This document shows, one piece after another, positions 24,201 to 36,969 of a stretch of 64,000 nt of DNA. This DNA is from Spirillospora albida (GTDB taxonomy: Bacteria; Actinomycetota; Actinomycetes; Streptosporangiales; Streptosporangiaceae): assembly GCF_000718255.1 (NCBI RefSeq), contig NZ_JOFJ01000016.1:1-64000 (forward strand), given 5' to 3'. Below the pieces are notes generated by a model. That model searched no databases. It saw nothing but the letters and a program-made list of their open reading frames with translations, and was not told where the DNA came from. Each line of letters begins with the position of its first letter. Within the stretch, counting starts at the first letter, position 1. The position numbers were made by a program, and so were the translations under genes.

Positions 24201-25504
24201 GCAGGACGTGGAGAGGGCCGCTGCGGCACCGGGCCGTGCTGCTCGGGGTGTCCGCCCTCGCGGGCGCGGCGGCGGTGTCGGGCTGCTCCTTCCGCGGCGC
24301 CGAGTCGCTGCCGCTGCCGGGCGGCCCCGACGTCGGCTCGAACCCCCGCACCGTGCGGATCGAGTTCTCGAACGTGCTGGACCTCGTCCCGCAGTCGGTC
24401 GTCAAGGTCAACGACGTGTCGGTCGGCAAGGTCGAGGAGATCGAGCTGGCCGGCGCGCCGGGCGGGCGGGGCGGCGACTGGCACGCCGTCGTCACCGTGA
24501 AGGTGCGGCGGGACGTCAGGCTCCCCGACAACGCGGTCGCGTCCATCGGGCAGACCAGCCTGCTCGGCGAGAAGTACGTGTCGCTGGCCGCGCCGAAGGA
24601 CCAGGCCGCCGTCGGCGAACTCGGCAACGGCGACCTGATCCCGCTGGCGCGGACGAGCCGCAGCACCGAGATCGAAGAGGTGCTGTCGGCGATGTCGCTG
24701 CTGCTGAACAACGGCGGCATCGAGCAGATCGCGACGATCAGCCACGAGCTCCAGGCCGCGATGAACGGCCGCGAGGCCACGATCAAGTCGGTCCTCGACC
24801 GGATCAACACGTTCGTCGGCACCCTGGACCGCAACCGCGCCGCGATCACCCGGGCGCTCGACAGCATCGACCGGCTCACCACCAAGCTGTCCGCCGAGCG
24901 CGTGACGATCACCGAGACGATCGACGAGACGGGCCCGGCCGTCACGATCCTCAACCGCAACCGCGCCGACCTCACGAAGATGCTGGTCGCGCTGGACAAG
25001 CTCAGCCGGACGACGACGAGCGTGATCGACCGCTCGAAGGCCGACCTGCTGGCCAACCTGAAGGACCTCGACACCATCCTGCGCAACCTGAACAAGGCCG
25101 GCTCCGACCTGCCGAACGCGCTGGAGTCGCTGATCACCTTCCCGTTCCCGGCGACGTTCGAGAACGTCATCGCCGGTGACTTCGGCAACGTCAAGCTGAC
25201 GGTCGACCTCGACTTCGAGTCGATCGCCAACAACCTGCTCGGCGGCACCGATCTGGAGGGCATGCTCGGCAACGGCGCGCAGATGCGCAACCAGCTCCAG
25301 GTCCCGAACGTGACGCTGCCGCAGTCGCCGCTCGGCGTCCTGCCGCAGGCCCCCGGCGGCGGCCTGCCGGGGCTGACCGACGGAGGCGCCACGCCGACGC
25401 CGTCCACCACGCCCACCGGCAAGCCGAAGACCAAGACCCGGACGGGCGCGCTCGGCGCCGGCGGCGGCGATCTCCACACCCTGATGACGGGGGGCCTCTC
25501 GTGA
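24197..25504 (+). CDS. mceE: MCE family lipoprotein, position E (LprK-like)
   Basis: A 435-residue protein from ATG 24197. The signal peptide has a basic start (MSRTWRGPLRHR) and the lipobox VSGC (27-30), so it is lipid-anchored rather than spanning, the normal feature of the fifth mce gene. The MCE domain includes NVLDLVPQSVVKVNDVSVG and GQTSLLGEKYVSLAAP. A long helical region covers 155-330. The C-terminus is Pro/Gly/Thr-rich. Its stop is overlapped by the mceF GTG. Confidence 0.92.
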   Translation: MSRTWRGPLRHRAVLLGVSALAGAAAVSGCSFRGAESLPLPGGPDVGSNPRTVRIEFSNVLDLVPQSVVKVNDVSVGKVEEIELAGAPGGRGGDWHAVVTVKVRRDVRLPDNAVASIGQTSLLGEKYVSLAAPKDQAAVGELGNGDLIPLARTSRSTEIEEVLSAMSLLLNNGGIEQIATISHELQAAMNGREATIKSVLDRINTFVGTLDRNRAAITRALDSIDRLTTKLSAERVTITETIDETGPAVTILNRNRADLTKMLVALDKLSRTTTSVIDRSKADLLANLKDLDTILRNLNKAGSDLPNALESLITFPFPATFENVIAGDFGNVKLTVDLDFESIANNLLGGTDLEGMLGNGAQMRNQLQVPNVTLPQSPLGVLPQAPGGGLPGLTDGGATPTPSTTPTGKPKTKTRTGALGAGGGDLHTLMTGGLS

Positions 25505-26991
25505 TCCTCAAGCGCGGCGTCAAGCTGCAGCTGGTCGTGTTCGCGCTCATCACCGTCATCGGCGTGACCATCGTGTCGGTGAACTACATCGGTATCGGGC
25601 GCGGCCTCCTCGGCAAGCAGTACGTCGCCTACGTCGACCTCACCGACTCGGGCGGCGTGTTCAGCAACGCCGAGGTCACCTACCGCGGCGTCCCCGTCGG
25701 ACGGGTCGGGCCGATCGAGCTCACCGACGACGGCATCCGCGTCAAGCTCCTCCTGGAGCGCGGCGAGGGCAAGCGGATCCCGCGCGAGGGGCTGTCGGCG
25801 GTCGTGGCGAACCGGTCGGCGGTCGGCGAGCAGTACATCGACCTGGAGCCGGCGAAGAAGACCGGCCCGTACCTGGACGAGGGCGACCCTTACACGATCC
25901 CCCGCCAGAACACGAGGCTGCCGGTGTCCACGGCGGAGCTGCTCCGCAACGTCGACGCGCTCGTCGGCTCGGTGAACACCAAGCACCTCGGCATCGTCGT
26001 GGACGAGCTCAACAGGGCGTTCACCGGCTCGGCCGCGGAGCTCCAGTCGATCCTGGACGACACCGACCGGCTGCTGAAGACCGCCGAGCAGGCCTACCCC
26101 GACACCAAGCGGCTCCTCGACAACAGCGTCACCGTCCTCGGCACGCAGAAGCAGCAGGGCGCCAACATCCAGGGCTTCGCCCGGAACCTGAACGAGCTGA
26201 CGACGTCGCTGCGCAAGGACGACCCCGCCCTGCGGAACACCATCGACGCGGCCCCCGGCGCCGTGTCGCAGGTGCACGGGACGATCAACGACCTGTCGCC
26301 CACCCTGCCGGTGCTGCTGGCAAACCTCACGACCACCGGGCAGATCATCTCATCCCGGCAGGCGGGGCTGCGGTCGCTGTTCATCCTGTACCCGGTGACG
26401 GTCGCGGGCGCGTTCACCGTCACGCCCGGCGACGGCACCCAGCACCTGGGTCTCGCCCTGAACATCAGCGCGCCCCCGAACTGCACCAAGGGCTACGAGC
26501 AGGTGAAGCGGCGCTGGCCGCAGGACACCCGCCCGAAGGCCCCCGTGCTGAACGCCGGCTGCAAGCTGCCGCGCAACAGCGAGACCGCGGTGCGGGGCTC
26601 CCGCAACGCGCCCAAGGACGCGATCTCCCCGTTCCCGCAGGTCCCGGCCGGTGCGACCACCGGCGCCGGGTTCCCGGCGGGCGGCGCCTACGGCACCTCC
26701 GGGACGGGCTCGGAGGCCGCCTCCAAGAACGGCGGGAGCAAGGACGGCGGGAAGGCCGGCGCGAAGACCGGGGCGGCGGGCGCGAACGCCGGCGCCGCGC
26801 GGCTCGCGGACGGCCAGCTCTACCTCTCGTATCCGGCCAATTCAGTCGAATTCGCTGGATACGATCCTTCGACCGGCGCGGTCTACGGACCGGACGGCAA
26901 GCGTTACGTGATGCCGCGCAGCGCCGGAACCCGGCAGTTGGGAGAGGAATCGTCGTGGAAGTGGCTCCTGCTCGGACCCGTGAGCCAGTGA
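25501..26991 (+). CDS. mceF: MCE family protein, position F
   Basis: A 496-residue protein, the largest Mce subunit here. Start GTG 25501 overlaps the lprK-like stop. Membrane span about 8-28. MCE domain about 35-115 (SGGVFSNAEVTYRGVPVGRV, SAVGEQYIDLEPA). Helical region 130-290. After a cysteine-containing segment (APPNCTKGYEQV, NAGCKLPRN) a Gly/Ala/Lys-rich stretch spans about 375-435. The final 60 residues include FAGYDPSTGAVYGPDGKRYV, also seen in other actinobacterial MceF proteins. Confidence 0.9.
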   Translation: MILKRGVKLQLVVFALITVIGVTIVSVNYIGIGRGLLGKQYVAYVDLTDSGGVFSNAEVTYRGVPVGRVGPIELTDDGIRVKLLLERGEGKRIPREGLSAVVANRSAVGEQYIDLEPAKKTGPYLDEGDPYTIPRQNTRLPVSTAELLRNVDALVGSVNTKHLGIVVDELNRAFTGSAAELQSILDDTDRLLKTAEQAYPDTKRLLDNSVTVLGTQKQQGANIQGFARNLNELTTSLRKDDPALRNTIDAAPGAVSQVHGTINDLSPTLPVLLANLTTTGQIISSRQAGLRSLFILYPVTVAGAFTVTPGDGTQHLGLALNISAPPNCTKGYEQVKRRWPQDTRPKAPVLNAGCKLPRNSETAVRGSRNAPKDAISPFPQVPAGATTGAGFPAGGAYGTSGTGSEAASKNGGSKDGGKAGAKTGAAGANAGAARLADGQLYLSYPANSVEFAGYDPSTGAVYGPDGKRYVMPRSAGTRQLGEESSWKWLLLGPVSQ

Positions 26992-27001
26992 GGCCGAACC
27001 G

Positions 27002-27481
27002 ATGAGGCGCCAGGTCGTCGCGATCGCCCTCAGCGTGCTGGCGATCGGGGCCGCCGTGGCCGTCGGCGTGCTCGGCGTCCAGCTCATGCAGAAGAGGGGC
27101 GAGCAGGACCAGCGGGAGCGGGCCGTCCAGTCGGCCCGGCAGATGGGCGTCAACCTGATGACGCTCGACCACGCCACAGCCAAGCGCGACCTGGACCGCA
27201 TCGTGGCCGGCAGCACCGGCGACCTGAAGAACAAGCTCGGCACCCAGTCCAAGGCGCTTCTGGACCAGCTCGCCAAGACCGGCGCGAAGTCCACGGTCAG
27301 CCAGGTGGACGCCGCGCTCGTCTCCATGGACGGAGACTCCGCCGAGGTGATGGTGTCCCTGAACGGCATCGTCACGAACGCCAAGGTGAAGGACGGGGCG
27401 CCGCGGGCGTACAGGTACCTGATGGACCTGACGCGGACCGGTGACCGCTGGCTCGTGTCCGAGATGGAGATGGTCCCGTGA
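27002..27481 (+). CDS. Mce-associated membrane protein 1
   Basis: A 159-residue protein with one N-terminal membrane span (about 6-26). The outer domain of about 120 residues has the Mce-associated pattern: AVQSARQMGVNLMTLDHATA, DLDRIVAGSTGDLKNKL, then a beta-rich C-terminus ending RTGDRWLVSEMEMVP. Mam proteins stabilise Mce complexes in mycobacteria. The fold resembles the SnoaL/NTF2-like group. It begins 10 bases after mceF, and its stop overlaps the next GTG. Confidence 0.85.
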   Translation: MRRQVVAIALSVLAIGAAVAVGVLGVQLMQKRGEQDQRERAVQSARQMGVNLMTLDHATAKRDLDRIVAGSTGDLKNKLGTQSKALLDQLAKTGAKSTVSQVDAALVSMDGDSAEVMVSLNGIVTNAKVKDGAPRAYRYLMDLTRTGDRWLVSEMEMVP

Positions 27482-28419
27482 CGGCGCGCAGCAAGGCCGC
27501 GGACAAGCCCGCCGGCAAGGCGACGAAGGCCGAGGAGGCCGCCGAGGCGGCCCGGCTCGCCGAGGAGGCGGCCGAGAAGGCCCGCGAGGCGGCGCTGCTC
27601 GCGCAGAAGGCCGCCGAGGAGGCCGCAGAGGCCGAGGCCGAGGACGGCGCCGAAGAGGCCGCAGAGGACGACTCGGAGCCACAGGAGGCCGACTCGGCCG
27701 ACGCCGGCGAGGCCGAGGAAGAGGACGGCGCCGAGGATGAGGGCGACGAGCCCGTCGAGGCGGCGAAGACCGGCGAGAAGGCGGGCAAGGCCCGGAAGAA
27801 GCTCAAGAAGGCCGAGCCCGTCGCGGACGAGCCCGTCGCGGACGAGAGCGACGACGAGGAGGAAGAGCCCCTCGCGCCGGCCGGCAAGGTCGGCAAGGTC
27901 CGCAAGGCGGCGGCCTCCTCCGGTTCGTCCGGGCGGTTCGGTTCTCCGGCGCTCGTGACGCTCCTGGCCGTCCTGGTGGTCGCGCTCGTCGCCGGGGCGG
28001 TCGTGCTCAAGCTCGAGCTGAACGAGGCCGAGGCGAAGGAGACGGCCGCCAGGGAGGGCGTGTTCGCCGCGTCCCGGGCCGTGGTGCAGCTGTCGTCCTA
28101 CGACTACCGGACGCTCGACACCGACCTGAAGTCGGCGTCGCAGATGACCACGGGCAAGCTCAAGCCGCAGTTCGAGAAGCTGGCGGCGGAGCTGAAGGTG
28201 GCGGCGACGCAGCAGCAGGCCGTGTCGACGACGACGGTGATGAAGGCCGGCGCGGTCAGCGCGACCCCGGACAAGGTCGTCGCGCTCGTCTACGCGAACC
28301 GCTCGTCGGCCACCAACACCGACAAGGAGAAGCGGCTCCCCGAGCCCCTCCGCATCAAGATCACGATGGAGAAGGTCAAGGGCAAGTGGCTGGCATCGGA
28401 GCTGGCCGTCATCTCCTGA
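27478..28419 (+). CDS. Mce-associated membrane protein 2, with acidic repeat N-terminus
   Basis: A 313-residue protein starting at GTG 27478. Residues 1-150 are low-complexity Ala/Glu/Lys/Asp, partly coiled-coil (EEAAEAARLAEEAAEKAREA) and cytoplasmic. One membrane span lies near 158-180 (LVTLLAVLVVALVAGAVVL). The outer domain (185-313) has AASRAVVQLSSYDYRTLDTD and ends VKGKWLASELAVIS, homologous in pattern to the preceding protein. It is the last gene of the mce operon. The long charged tail is the odd feature; it may contact the ATPase or the cell-pole machinery, which is speculative. Confidence 0.82.
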   Translation: MTARSKAADKPAGKATKAEEAAEAARLAEEAAEKAREAALLAQKAAEEAAEAEAEDGAEEAAEDDSEPQEADSADAGEAEEEDGAEDEGDEPVEAAKTGEKAGKARKKLKKAEPVADEPVADESDDEEEEPLAPAGKVGKVRKAAASSGSSGRFGSPALVTLLAVLVVALVAGAVVLKLELNEAEAKETAAREGVFAASRAVVQLSSYDYRTLDTDLKSASQMTTGKLKPQFEKLAAELKVAATQQQAVSTTTVMKAGAVSATPDKVVALVYANRSSATNTDKEKRLPEPLRIKITMEKVKGKWLASELAVIS

Positions 28420-28456
28420 ACCACGCGTCCGGACGGCGTCCGGACGGCGGACCAGC

Positions 28457-28490
28457 GCGGGCGACCACCCCTCTCGGGGCGGTCGCCCGC
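28457..28490 (+). terminator. Terminator of the mce operon
   Basis: GCGGGCGACC (28457-28466) pairs perfectly with GGTCGCCCGC (28481-28490), with an inner CCCC/GGGG extension. It lies 37 bases after the last stop. Confidence 0.8.
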
Positions 28491-28584
28491 CGGCGTTTCC
28501 GGGGCTACCGGCAGGTAGGGCCGCCGATCCCAAACTATGGCCTTCCTCACTGCAGGTCAGAGCCCGAAAAGTCCAAGTGCGGTC

Positions 28585-28613
28585 TTGACTGCGGGGCCCT
28601 GAGGGGCGATGCT
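28585..28613 (+). promoter_or_regulatory. Possible upstream rpoB promoter
   Basis: TTGACT (28585-28590), 17 bases, GATGCT (28608-28613). The -35 is close to consensus but the -10 is weak. It lies upstream of the stronger site at 28648. Confidence 0.4.
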
Positions 28614-28647
28614 CCAAGGCAACGTGATGCATACAGCGGCGCGACAG

Positions 28648-28676
28648 TTGCGAGCGGTGTGGCAGTCGGCTACACT
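28648..28676 (+). promoter_or_regulatory. rpoB-rpoC promoter
   Basis: TTGCGA (28648-28653), exactly 17 bases, TACACT (28671-28676). This is a near-consensus housekeeping promoter. It would give a leader of about 140 bases. Inside the leader, GGGTCC (28727-28732) and GGACCC (28738-28743) form a small hairpin followed by TTT, a possible attenuator. The rest of 28420-28821 shows no gene. Confidence 0.7.
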
Positions 28677-28821
28677 GCCCCTTTGCGCTGCCCTCTGACT
28701 ATCCACGTGTGAGAGCTCCCCTGTCGGGGTCCGTTGTGGACCCTTTCGTGTGGGTCTTGGACGTGGATCGTCTGGCGTGCGTGTCGTCAGTTACGCCGCG
28801 AGCCCTCGGAAGGACCACCTC

Positions 28822-31800
28822 TTGGCAGCCTCGCGCAACGCCTCGAACACCGCAACCGGTCCGAACCGCGTCTCCTTCGCGCGCATCAAGGAGCCGCTCG
28901 AAGTCCCGGACCTCCTTGCTCTGCAGACCAACTCCTTTGACTGGCTGCTCGGCAACGAGAGGTGGAAGGCCCGGGTCGAGGCGGCCCAGAATGCCGGAAG
29001 CAAGAGCGTCCCGACCCAGTCGGGGCTGGAGGAGATCTTCGAGGAGATCAGTCCCATCGAGGACTTCTCCGGGACCATGTCCCTCTCGTTCCGCGACCAC
29101 CGCTTCGAGCCGCCCAAGTACTCCGTCGAGGAGTGCAAGGACAAGGACATGACCTACTCCGCCCCGATGTTCGTCACGGCGGAGTTCATCAACAACACCA
29201 CCGGTGAGATCAAGAGCCAGACGGTGTTCATGGGCGACTTCCCGCTCATGACCCCGAAGGGCACGTTCATCATCAACGGCACCGAGCGCGTGGTCGTCTC
29301 GCAGCTGGTCCGTTCCCCGGGCGTCTACTTCGACCGGGCGCTCGACAAGGCGTCCGACAAGGACATCTACGGCTGCCGGGTCATCCCGAGCCGCGGCGCC
29401 TGGCTCGAGTTCGAGATCGACAAGCGCGACAACGTCGGCGTGCGCATCGACCGCAAGCGCAAGCAGCCCGTCACCGTGCTGCTGAAGGCGCTGGGCTGGG
29501 ACGAGGCGCGCATCCGCGAGCGCTTCGGCTCCTACGAGTCGATCAACGTCACGATGGAGAAGGACCACACCACCAGCCAGGACGAGGCGCTCCTCGACAT
29601 CTACCGCAAGCTGCGCCCGGGCGAGCCGCCCACGCGCGAGTCGGCGCAGACGCTCCTGGAGAACCTGTACTTCAACCCGAAGCGCTACGACGTCGCCAAG
29701 GTCGGCCGGTACAAGATCAACAAGAAGCTCGGCCTCGACCTGGAGATGAACCAGGGCACGCTGACCGAGGACGACATCGTCGGCACGATCGAGTACCTCG
29801 TCCGGCTGCACGCCGGCGAGGAGGAGGCCACGCTCGGCGCGGTCCCGGTCCCGATCGAGGTCGACGACATCGACCACTTCGGCAACCGCCGCCTGCGCAC
29901 CGTGGGCGAGCTCATCCAGAACCAGGTCCGCCTGGGCCTCGCGCGCATGGAGCGGGTCGTCCGCGAGCGGATGACCACCCAGGACGTCGAGGCGATCACG
30001 CCGCAGACGCTGATCAACATCCGGCCGGTCGTCGCCTCCATCAAGGAGTTCTTCGGCACCAGCCAGCTGTCCCAGTTCATGGACCAGACCAACCCGCTGG
30101 CCGGACTGACGCACAAGCGGCGCCTGTCCGCGCTCGGCCCGGGCGGCCTGTCCCGTGAGCGGGCCGGCATGGAGGTCCGCGACGTCCACCCGTCGCACTA
30201 CGGCCGCATGTGCCCGATCGAGACGCCGGAAGGCCCGAACATCGGCCTCATCGGCTCGCTCGCCGCGTTCGGCCGGGTCAACCCGTTCGGCTTCGTCGAG
30301 ACCCCGTACCGCAAGGTCACCGAGGGTGTCGTCACGGAGCAGATCGACTACCTGACCGCCGACGAGGAGGACCGCTACGTCATCGCGCAGGCCAACTCGG
30401 CCCTGAACGAGGACGGCTCCTTCGCGGAGTCCAAGGTCCTGATCCGCAAGAAGGGCGGCGAGGTCGAGCTCGTGCCGCCGCGGGACGTCCAGTACATGGA
30501 CGTGTCGGCGCGGCAGATGACCTCGGTCGCCACCGCGATGATCCCGTTCCTGGAGCACGACGACGCCAACCGCGCGCTGATGGGCTCCAACATGCAGCGC
30601 CAGTCCGTCCCGCTGCTGCGCAGCGAGGCGCCGCTGGTCGGCACCGGCATGGAGTACCGCGCCGCCGTCGACGCGGGCGACGTCATCACCGCCGAGAAGG
30701 CCGGTGTCGTCGAGGAGGTCTCCGCCGACTACGTCACCGTCATGAACGACGACGGCACCCGCACCACCTACCGGGTCGCCAAGTTCAAGCGGTCCAACCA
30801 GGGCACCTGCTTCAACCAGAAGCCGATCGTCGCCGAGGGCCAGCGGGTCGAGCTCGGCCAGGTCGTCGCCGACGGGCCCTGCACCGACAACGGCGAGATG
30901 GCGCTCGGCAAGAACCTCCTCGTGGCGTTCATGCCGTGGGAGGGCCACAACTACGAGGACGCGATCATCCTGTCGCAGCGCCTCGTCCAGGACGACGTCC
31001 TGTCCTCGATCCACATCGAGGAGCACGAGGTCGACGCCCGCGACACCAAGCTGGGCCCCGAGGAGATCACCCGGGACATCCCGAACGTCTCCGAGGAGGT
31101 CCTGGCCGACCTCGACGAGCGCGGCATCATCCGCATCGGCGCGGACGTCGTCCCCGGCGACATCCTGGTCGGCAAGGTCACGCCCAAGGGCGAGACGGAG
31201 CTGACCCCGGAGGAGCGGCTGCTGCGCGCGATCTTCGGTGAGAAGGCCCGCGAGGTCCGCGACACCTCCCTGAAGGTGCCGCACGGCGAGCAGGGCAAGG
31301 TCATCGGCGTCCGGGTGTTCTCCCGGGACGAGGGCGACGAGCTCCCGCCCGGCGTGAACGAGCTCGTCCGGGTGTACGTCGCCCAGAAGCGCAAGATCAC
31401 CGACGGCGACAAGCTGGCCGGCCGGCACGGCAACAAGGGCGTCATCTCCAAGGTGCTCCCCGTCGAGGACATGCCGTTCATGGAGGACGGCACCCCGGTC
31501 GACATCGTCCTGAACCCGCTGGGCGTCCCGGGCCGCATGAACGTCGGCCAGGTCCTGGAGACGCACCTCGGCTGGGTCGCCTCCCGCGGCTGGAAGGTCG
31601 AGGGCGACGACACCGACTGGAAGCGCGCGCTGAAGGCCATCGGCGCCGACGAGGCCGGGCCCTGGACGAACACCGCCACGCCGGTGTTCGACGGTGCCCG
31701 CGAGGACGACGTCACCGGCCTGATTGAGAGCACGCTGCCGAACCGCGACGGCAACCGCATGGTCGGTCCGGGCGGCAAGGCGAAGCTGTTCGACGGCCGC

Positions 31801-32289
31801 ACCGGCGAGCCCTACAAGGACCCGATCTCGGTCGGCTACATCTACATCCTCAAGCTGCTCCACCTGGTCGACGACAAGATCCACGCCCGGTCGACCGGCC
31901 CCTACTCCATGATCACCCAGCAGCCGCTCGGCGGTAAGGCCCAGTTCGGCGGCCAGCGCTTCGGTGAGATGGAGGTGTGGGCGCTGGAGGCGTACGGCGC
32001 GGCCTACGCCCTGCAGGAGCTGCTGACCATCAAGTCCGACGACGTCCTCGGCCGGGTCAAGGTCTACGAGGCCATCGTCAAGGGCGAGAACATCCCCGAG
32101 CCCGGCATTCCCGAGTCCTTCAAGGTGCTCATCAAGGAAATGCAGTCGCTGTGCCTGAACGTCGAGGTGCTCTCCAGCGACGGCATGTCCATCGAGATGC
32201 GCGACACCGACGAGGACGTCTTCCGCGCCGCGGAGGAGCTCGGCATCGACCTGTCCCGGCGCGAGCCGAGCAGTGTCGAAGAGGTCTGA
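28822..32289 (+). CDS. rpoB: DNA-directed RNA polymerase subunit beta
   Basis: A 1155-residue beta subunit. TTG 28822 is chosen because GGAAGGA (28808-28814) is correctly placed and MAASRNAS matches the known actinobacterial N-terminus; the frame is open upstream. The rifamycin pocket (from Phe410: FFGTSQLSQFMDQ, then GLTHKRRLSALGPGG) has the sensitive residues Asp421, His431 and Ser436. Downstream blocks HYGRMCPIETPEGPNIGLIG, GRHGNKGVISK and the C-terminal GGQRFGEMEVWALEAYGAA are intact. It forms the polymerase core with rpoC, 20 bases downstream. Confidence 0.98.
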   Translation: MAASRNASNTATGPNRVSFARIKEPLEVPDLLALQTNSFDWLLGNERWKARVEAAQNAGSKSVPTQSGLEEIFEEISPIEDFSGTMSLSFRDHRFEPPKYSVEECKDKDMTYSAPMFVTAEFINNTTGEIKSQTVFMGDFPLMTPKGTFIINGTERVVVSQLVRSPGVYFDRALDKASDKDIYGCRVIPSRGAWLEFEIDKRDNVGVRIDRKRKQPVTVLLKALGWDEARIRERFGSYESINVTMEKDHTTSQDEALLDIYRKLRPGEPPTRESAQTLLENLYFNPKRYDVAKVGRYKINKKLGLDLEMNQGTLTEDDIVGTIEYLVRLHAGEEEATLGAVPVPIEVDDIDHFGNRRLRTVGELIQNQVRLGLARMERVVRERMTTQDVEAITPQTLINIRPVVASIKEFFGTSQLSQFMDQTNPLAGLTHKRRLSALGPGGLSRERAGMEVRDVHPSHYGRMCPIETPEGPNIGLIGSLAAFGRVNPFGFVETPYRKVTEGVVTEQIDYLTADEEDRYVIAQANSALNEDGSFAESKVLIRKKGGEVELVPPRDVQYMDVSARQMTSVATAMIPFLEHDDANRALMGSNMQRQSVPLLRSEAPLVGTGMEYRAAVDAGDVITAEKAGVVEEVSADYVTVMNDDGTRTTYRVAKFKRSNQGTCFNQKPIVAEGQRVELGQVVADGPCTDNGEMALGKNLLVAFMPWEGHNYEDAIILSQRLVQDDVLSSIHIEEHEVDARDTKLGPEEITRDIPNVSEEVLADLDERGIIRIGADVVPGDILVGKVTPKGETELTPEERLLRAIFGEKAREVRDTSLKVPHGEQGKVIGVRVFSRDEGDELPPGVNELVRVYVAQKRKITDGDKLAGRHGNKGVISKVLPVEDMPFMEDGTPVDIVLNPLGVPGRMNVGQVLETHLGWVASRGWKVEGDDTDWKRALKAIGADEAGPWTNTATPVFDGAREDDVTGLIESTLPNRDGNRMVGPGGKAKLFDGRTGEPYKDPISVGYIYILKLLHLVDDKIHARSTGPYSMITQQPLGGKAQFGGQRFGEMEVWALEAYGAAYALQELLTIKSDDVLGRVKVYEAIVKGENIPEPGIPESFKVLIKEMQSLCLNVEVLSSDGMSIEMRDTDEDVFRAAEELGIDLSRREPSSVEEV

Positions 32290-32309
32290 TCAACTCAAGG
32301 GGAATCAAG

Positions 32310-36182
<3,873 letters not shown>

Positions 36183-36192
36183 CACCTCGGCG

Positions 36193-36230
36193 AAAGGCCC
36201 CTTCCGACCGCTCGGTCGGAAGGGGCCTTT
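36193..36230 (+). terminator. Terminator of rpoB-rpoC
   Basis: A perfect 17-bp stem, AAAGGCCCCTTCCGACC (36193-36209) and GGTCGGAAGGGGCCTTT (36214-36230), with a four-base loop, then CCCTTT. It begins 10 bases after the rpoC stop. Confidence 0.95.
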
Positions 36231-36275
36231 CCCTTTGGCGGGTGTCCGGAAGGGCCGCTGGAGGGCGGCTCGGCG

Positions 36276-36854
36276 TCAGGGGGCGAGGCCCTGGAAGGCG
36301 AGGTCGACGATGGCGTCGATCTGCTCCTGGTCGACGGTGCGCGGGGTGAGGAGCCGGCGGTAGTAGCCGGCGCCGTAGAGCAGTTCGATGATGAGGACGG
36401 GATCGACGTCGGCGCGGATCTGCCCCTGCTTCTGCGCGAGCTCGATGCGCGCGGCGGCGGCGGCCGACAGCTTGGAGACGAAGCGGTCCCAGAGGGCCTG
36501 GTGGAGTTCGGGGTCGTGCTGCGCCTCACCGATCAGCGCCCGGTAGTGGGGCAGGAGCCCCGGGCCGCCGAGGGTGCGGATGCCCGCCGCCATCTGCGTC
36601 TTGAGGTCGGCGCGGACGTCCCCGGTGTCGGGGAAGGACGCGTCCATCGTCATGGTGGACAGCAGCCCGTCCAGCAGGACCGCGGCCTTGGAGGGCCACC
36701 AGCGGTAGATGGTGTTCTTGCCGACGCCCGCCCTGGCGGCGATGCCCTCGATGCTGAGTTTGCGGTACCCGACCTCCTGGCACAGGTCCAGCGCGGCCTG
36801 GATCACCGCGCTGGCGGACTCTTCGTTGCGGCGCTCGGGTCGTCGGGTGGCCAT
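36276..36854 (-). CDS. TetR family transcriptional regulator
   Basis: A 192-residue repressor starting at ATG 36854 (MATRRPERRNEESAS). The N-terminal helix-turn-helix is AALDLCQEVGYRKLSIEGIA followed by ARAGVGKNTIYRWWPSKAAV (about 18-56), the standard TetR DNA-binding pattern. The C-terminal ligand domain is helical and has no recognisable specificity. The divergent DsbA-like gene and two palindromes between them make local autoregulation and control of that gene likely. Confidence 0.9.
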   Translation of the reverse strand: MATRRPERRNEESASAVIQAALDLCQEVGYRKLSIEGIAARAGVGKNTIYRWWPSKAAVLLDGLLSTMTMDASFPDTGDVRADLKTQMAAGIRTLGGPGLLPHYRALIGEAQHDPELHQALWDRFVSKLSAAAAARIELAQKQGQIRADVDPVLIIELLYGAGYYRRLLTPRTVDQEQIDAIVDLAFQGLAP

Positions 36855-36875
36855 GGGGCCAGTATAGCGCTCTGG

Positions 36876-36949
36876 CGGCACGGAACGTGCCGTCTTGACT
36901 CGATCCGCTGACATGGGCATTCTGTTCCGGCACGGAACGGTTCGTGCCG
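36876..36949. promoter_or_regulatory. Twin palindromic operators between TetR and DsbA-like genes
   Basis: Site 1 is CGGCACG-GAA-CGTGCCG (36876-36892). Site 2 is CGGCACG (36928-36934) and CGTGCCG (36943-36949) with an eight-base centre. Both share the 12-base start CGGCACGGAACG. They lie in the 115-base divergent intergenic region, where a TetR dimer would be expected to bind. Confidence 0.65.
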
Positions 36950-36969
36950 TAAGCAGAGGAAGCACGGCC

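Noticed and set aside
30049..30140. Possible rifamycin-resistant second-type rpoB
   Set aside because: Asp421, His431 and Ser436 in the rifamycin region are the sensitive-type residues, so this is the ordinary rpoB.
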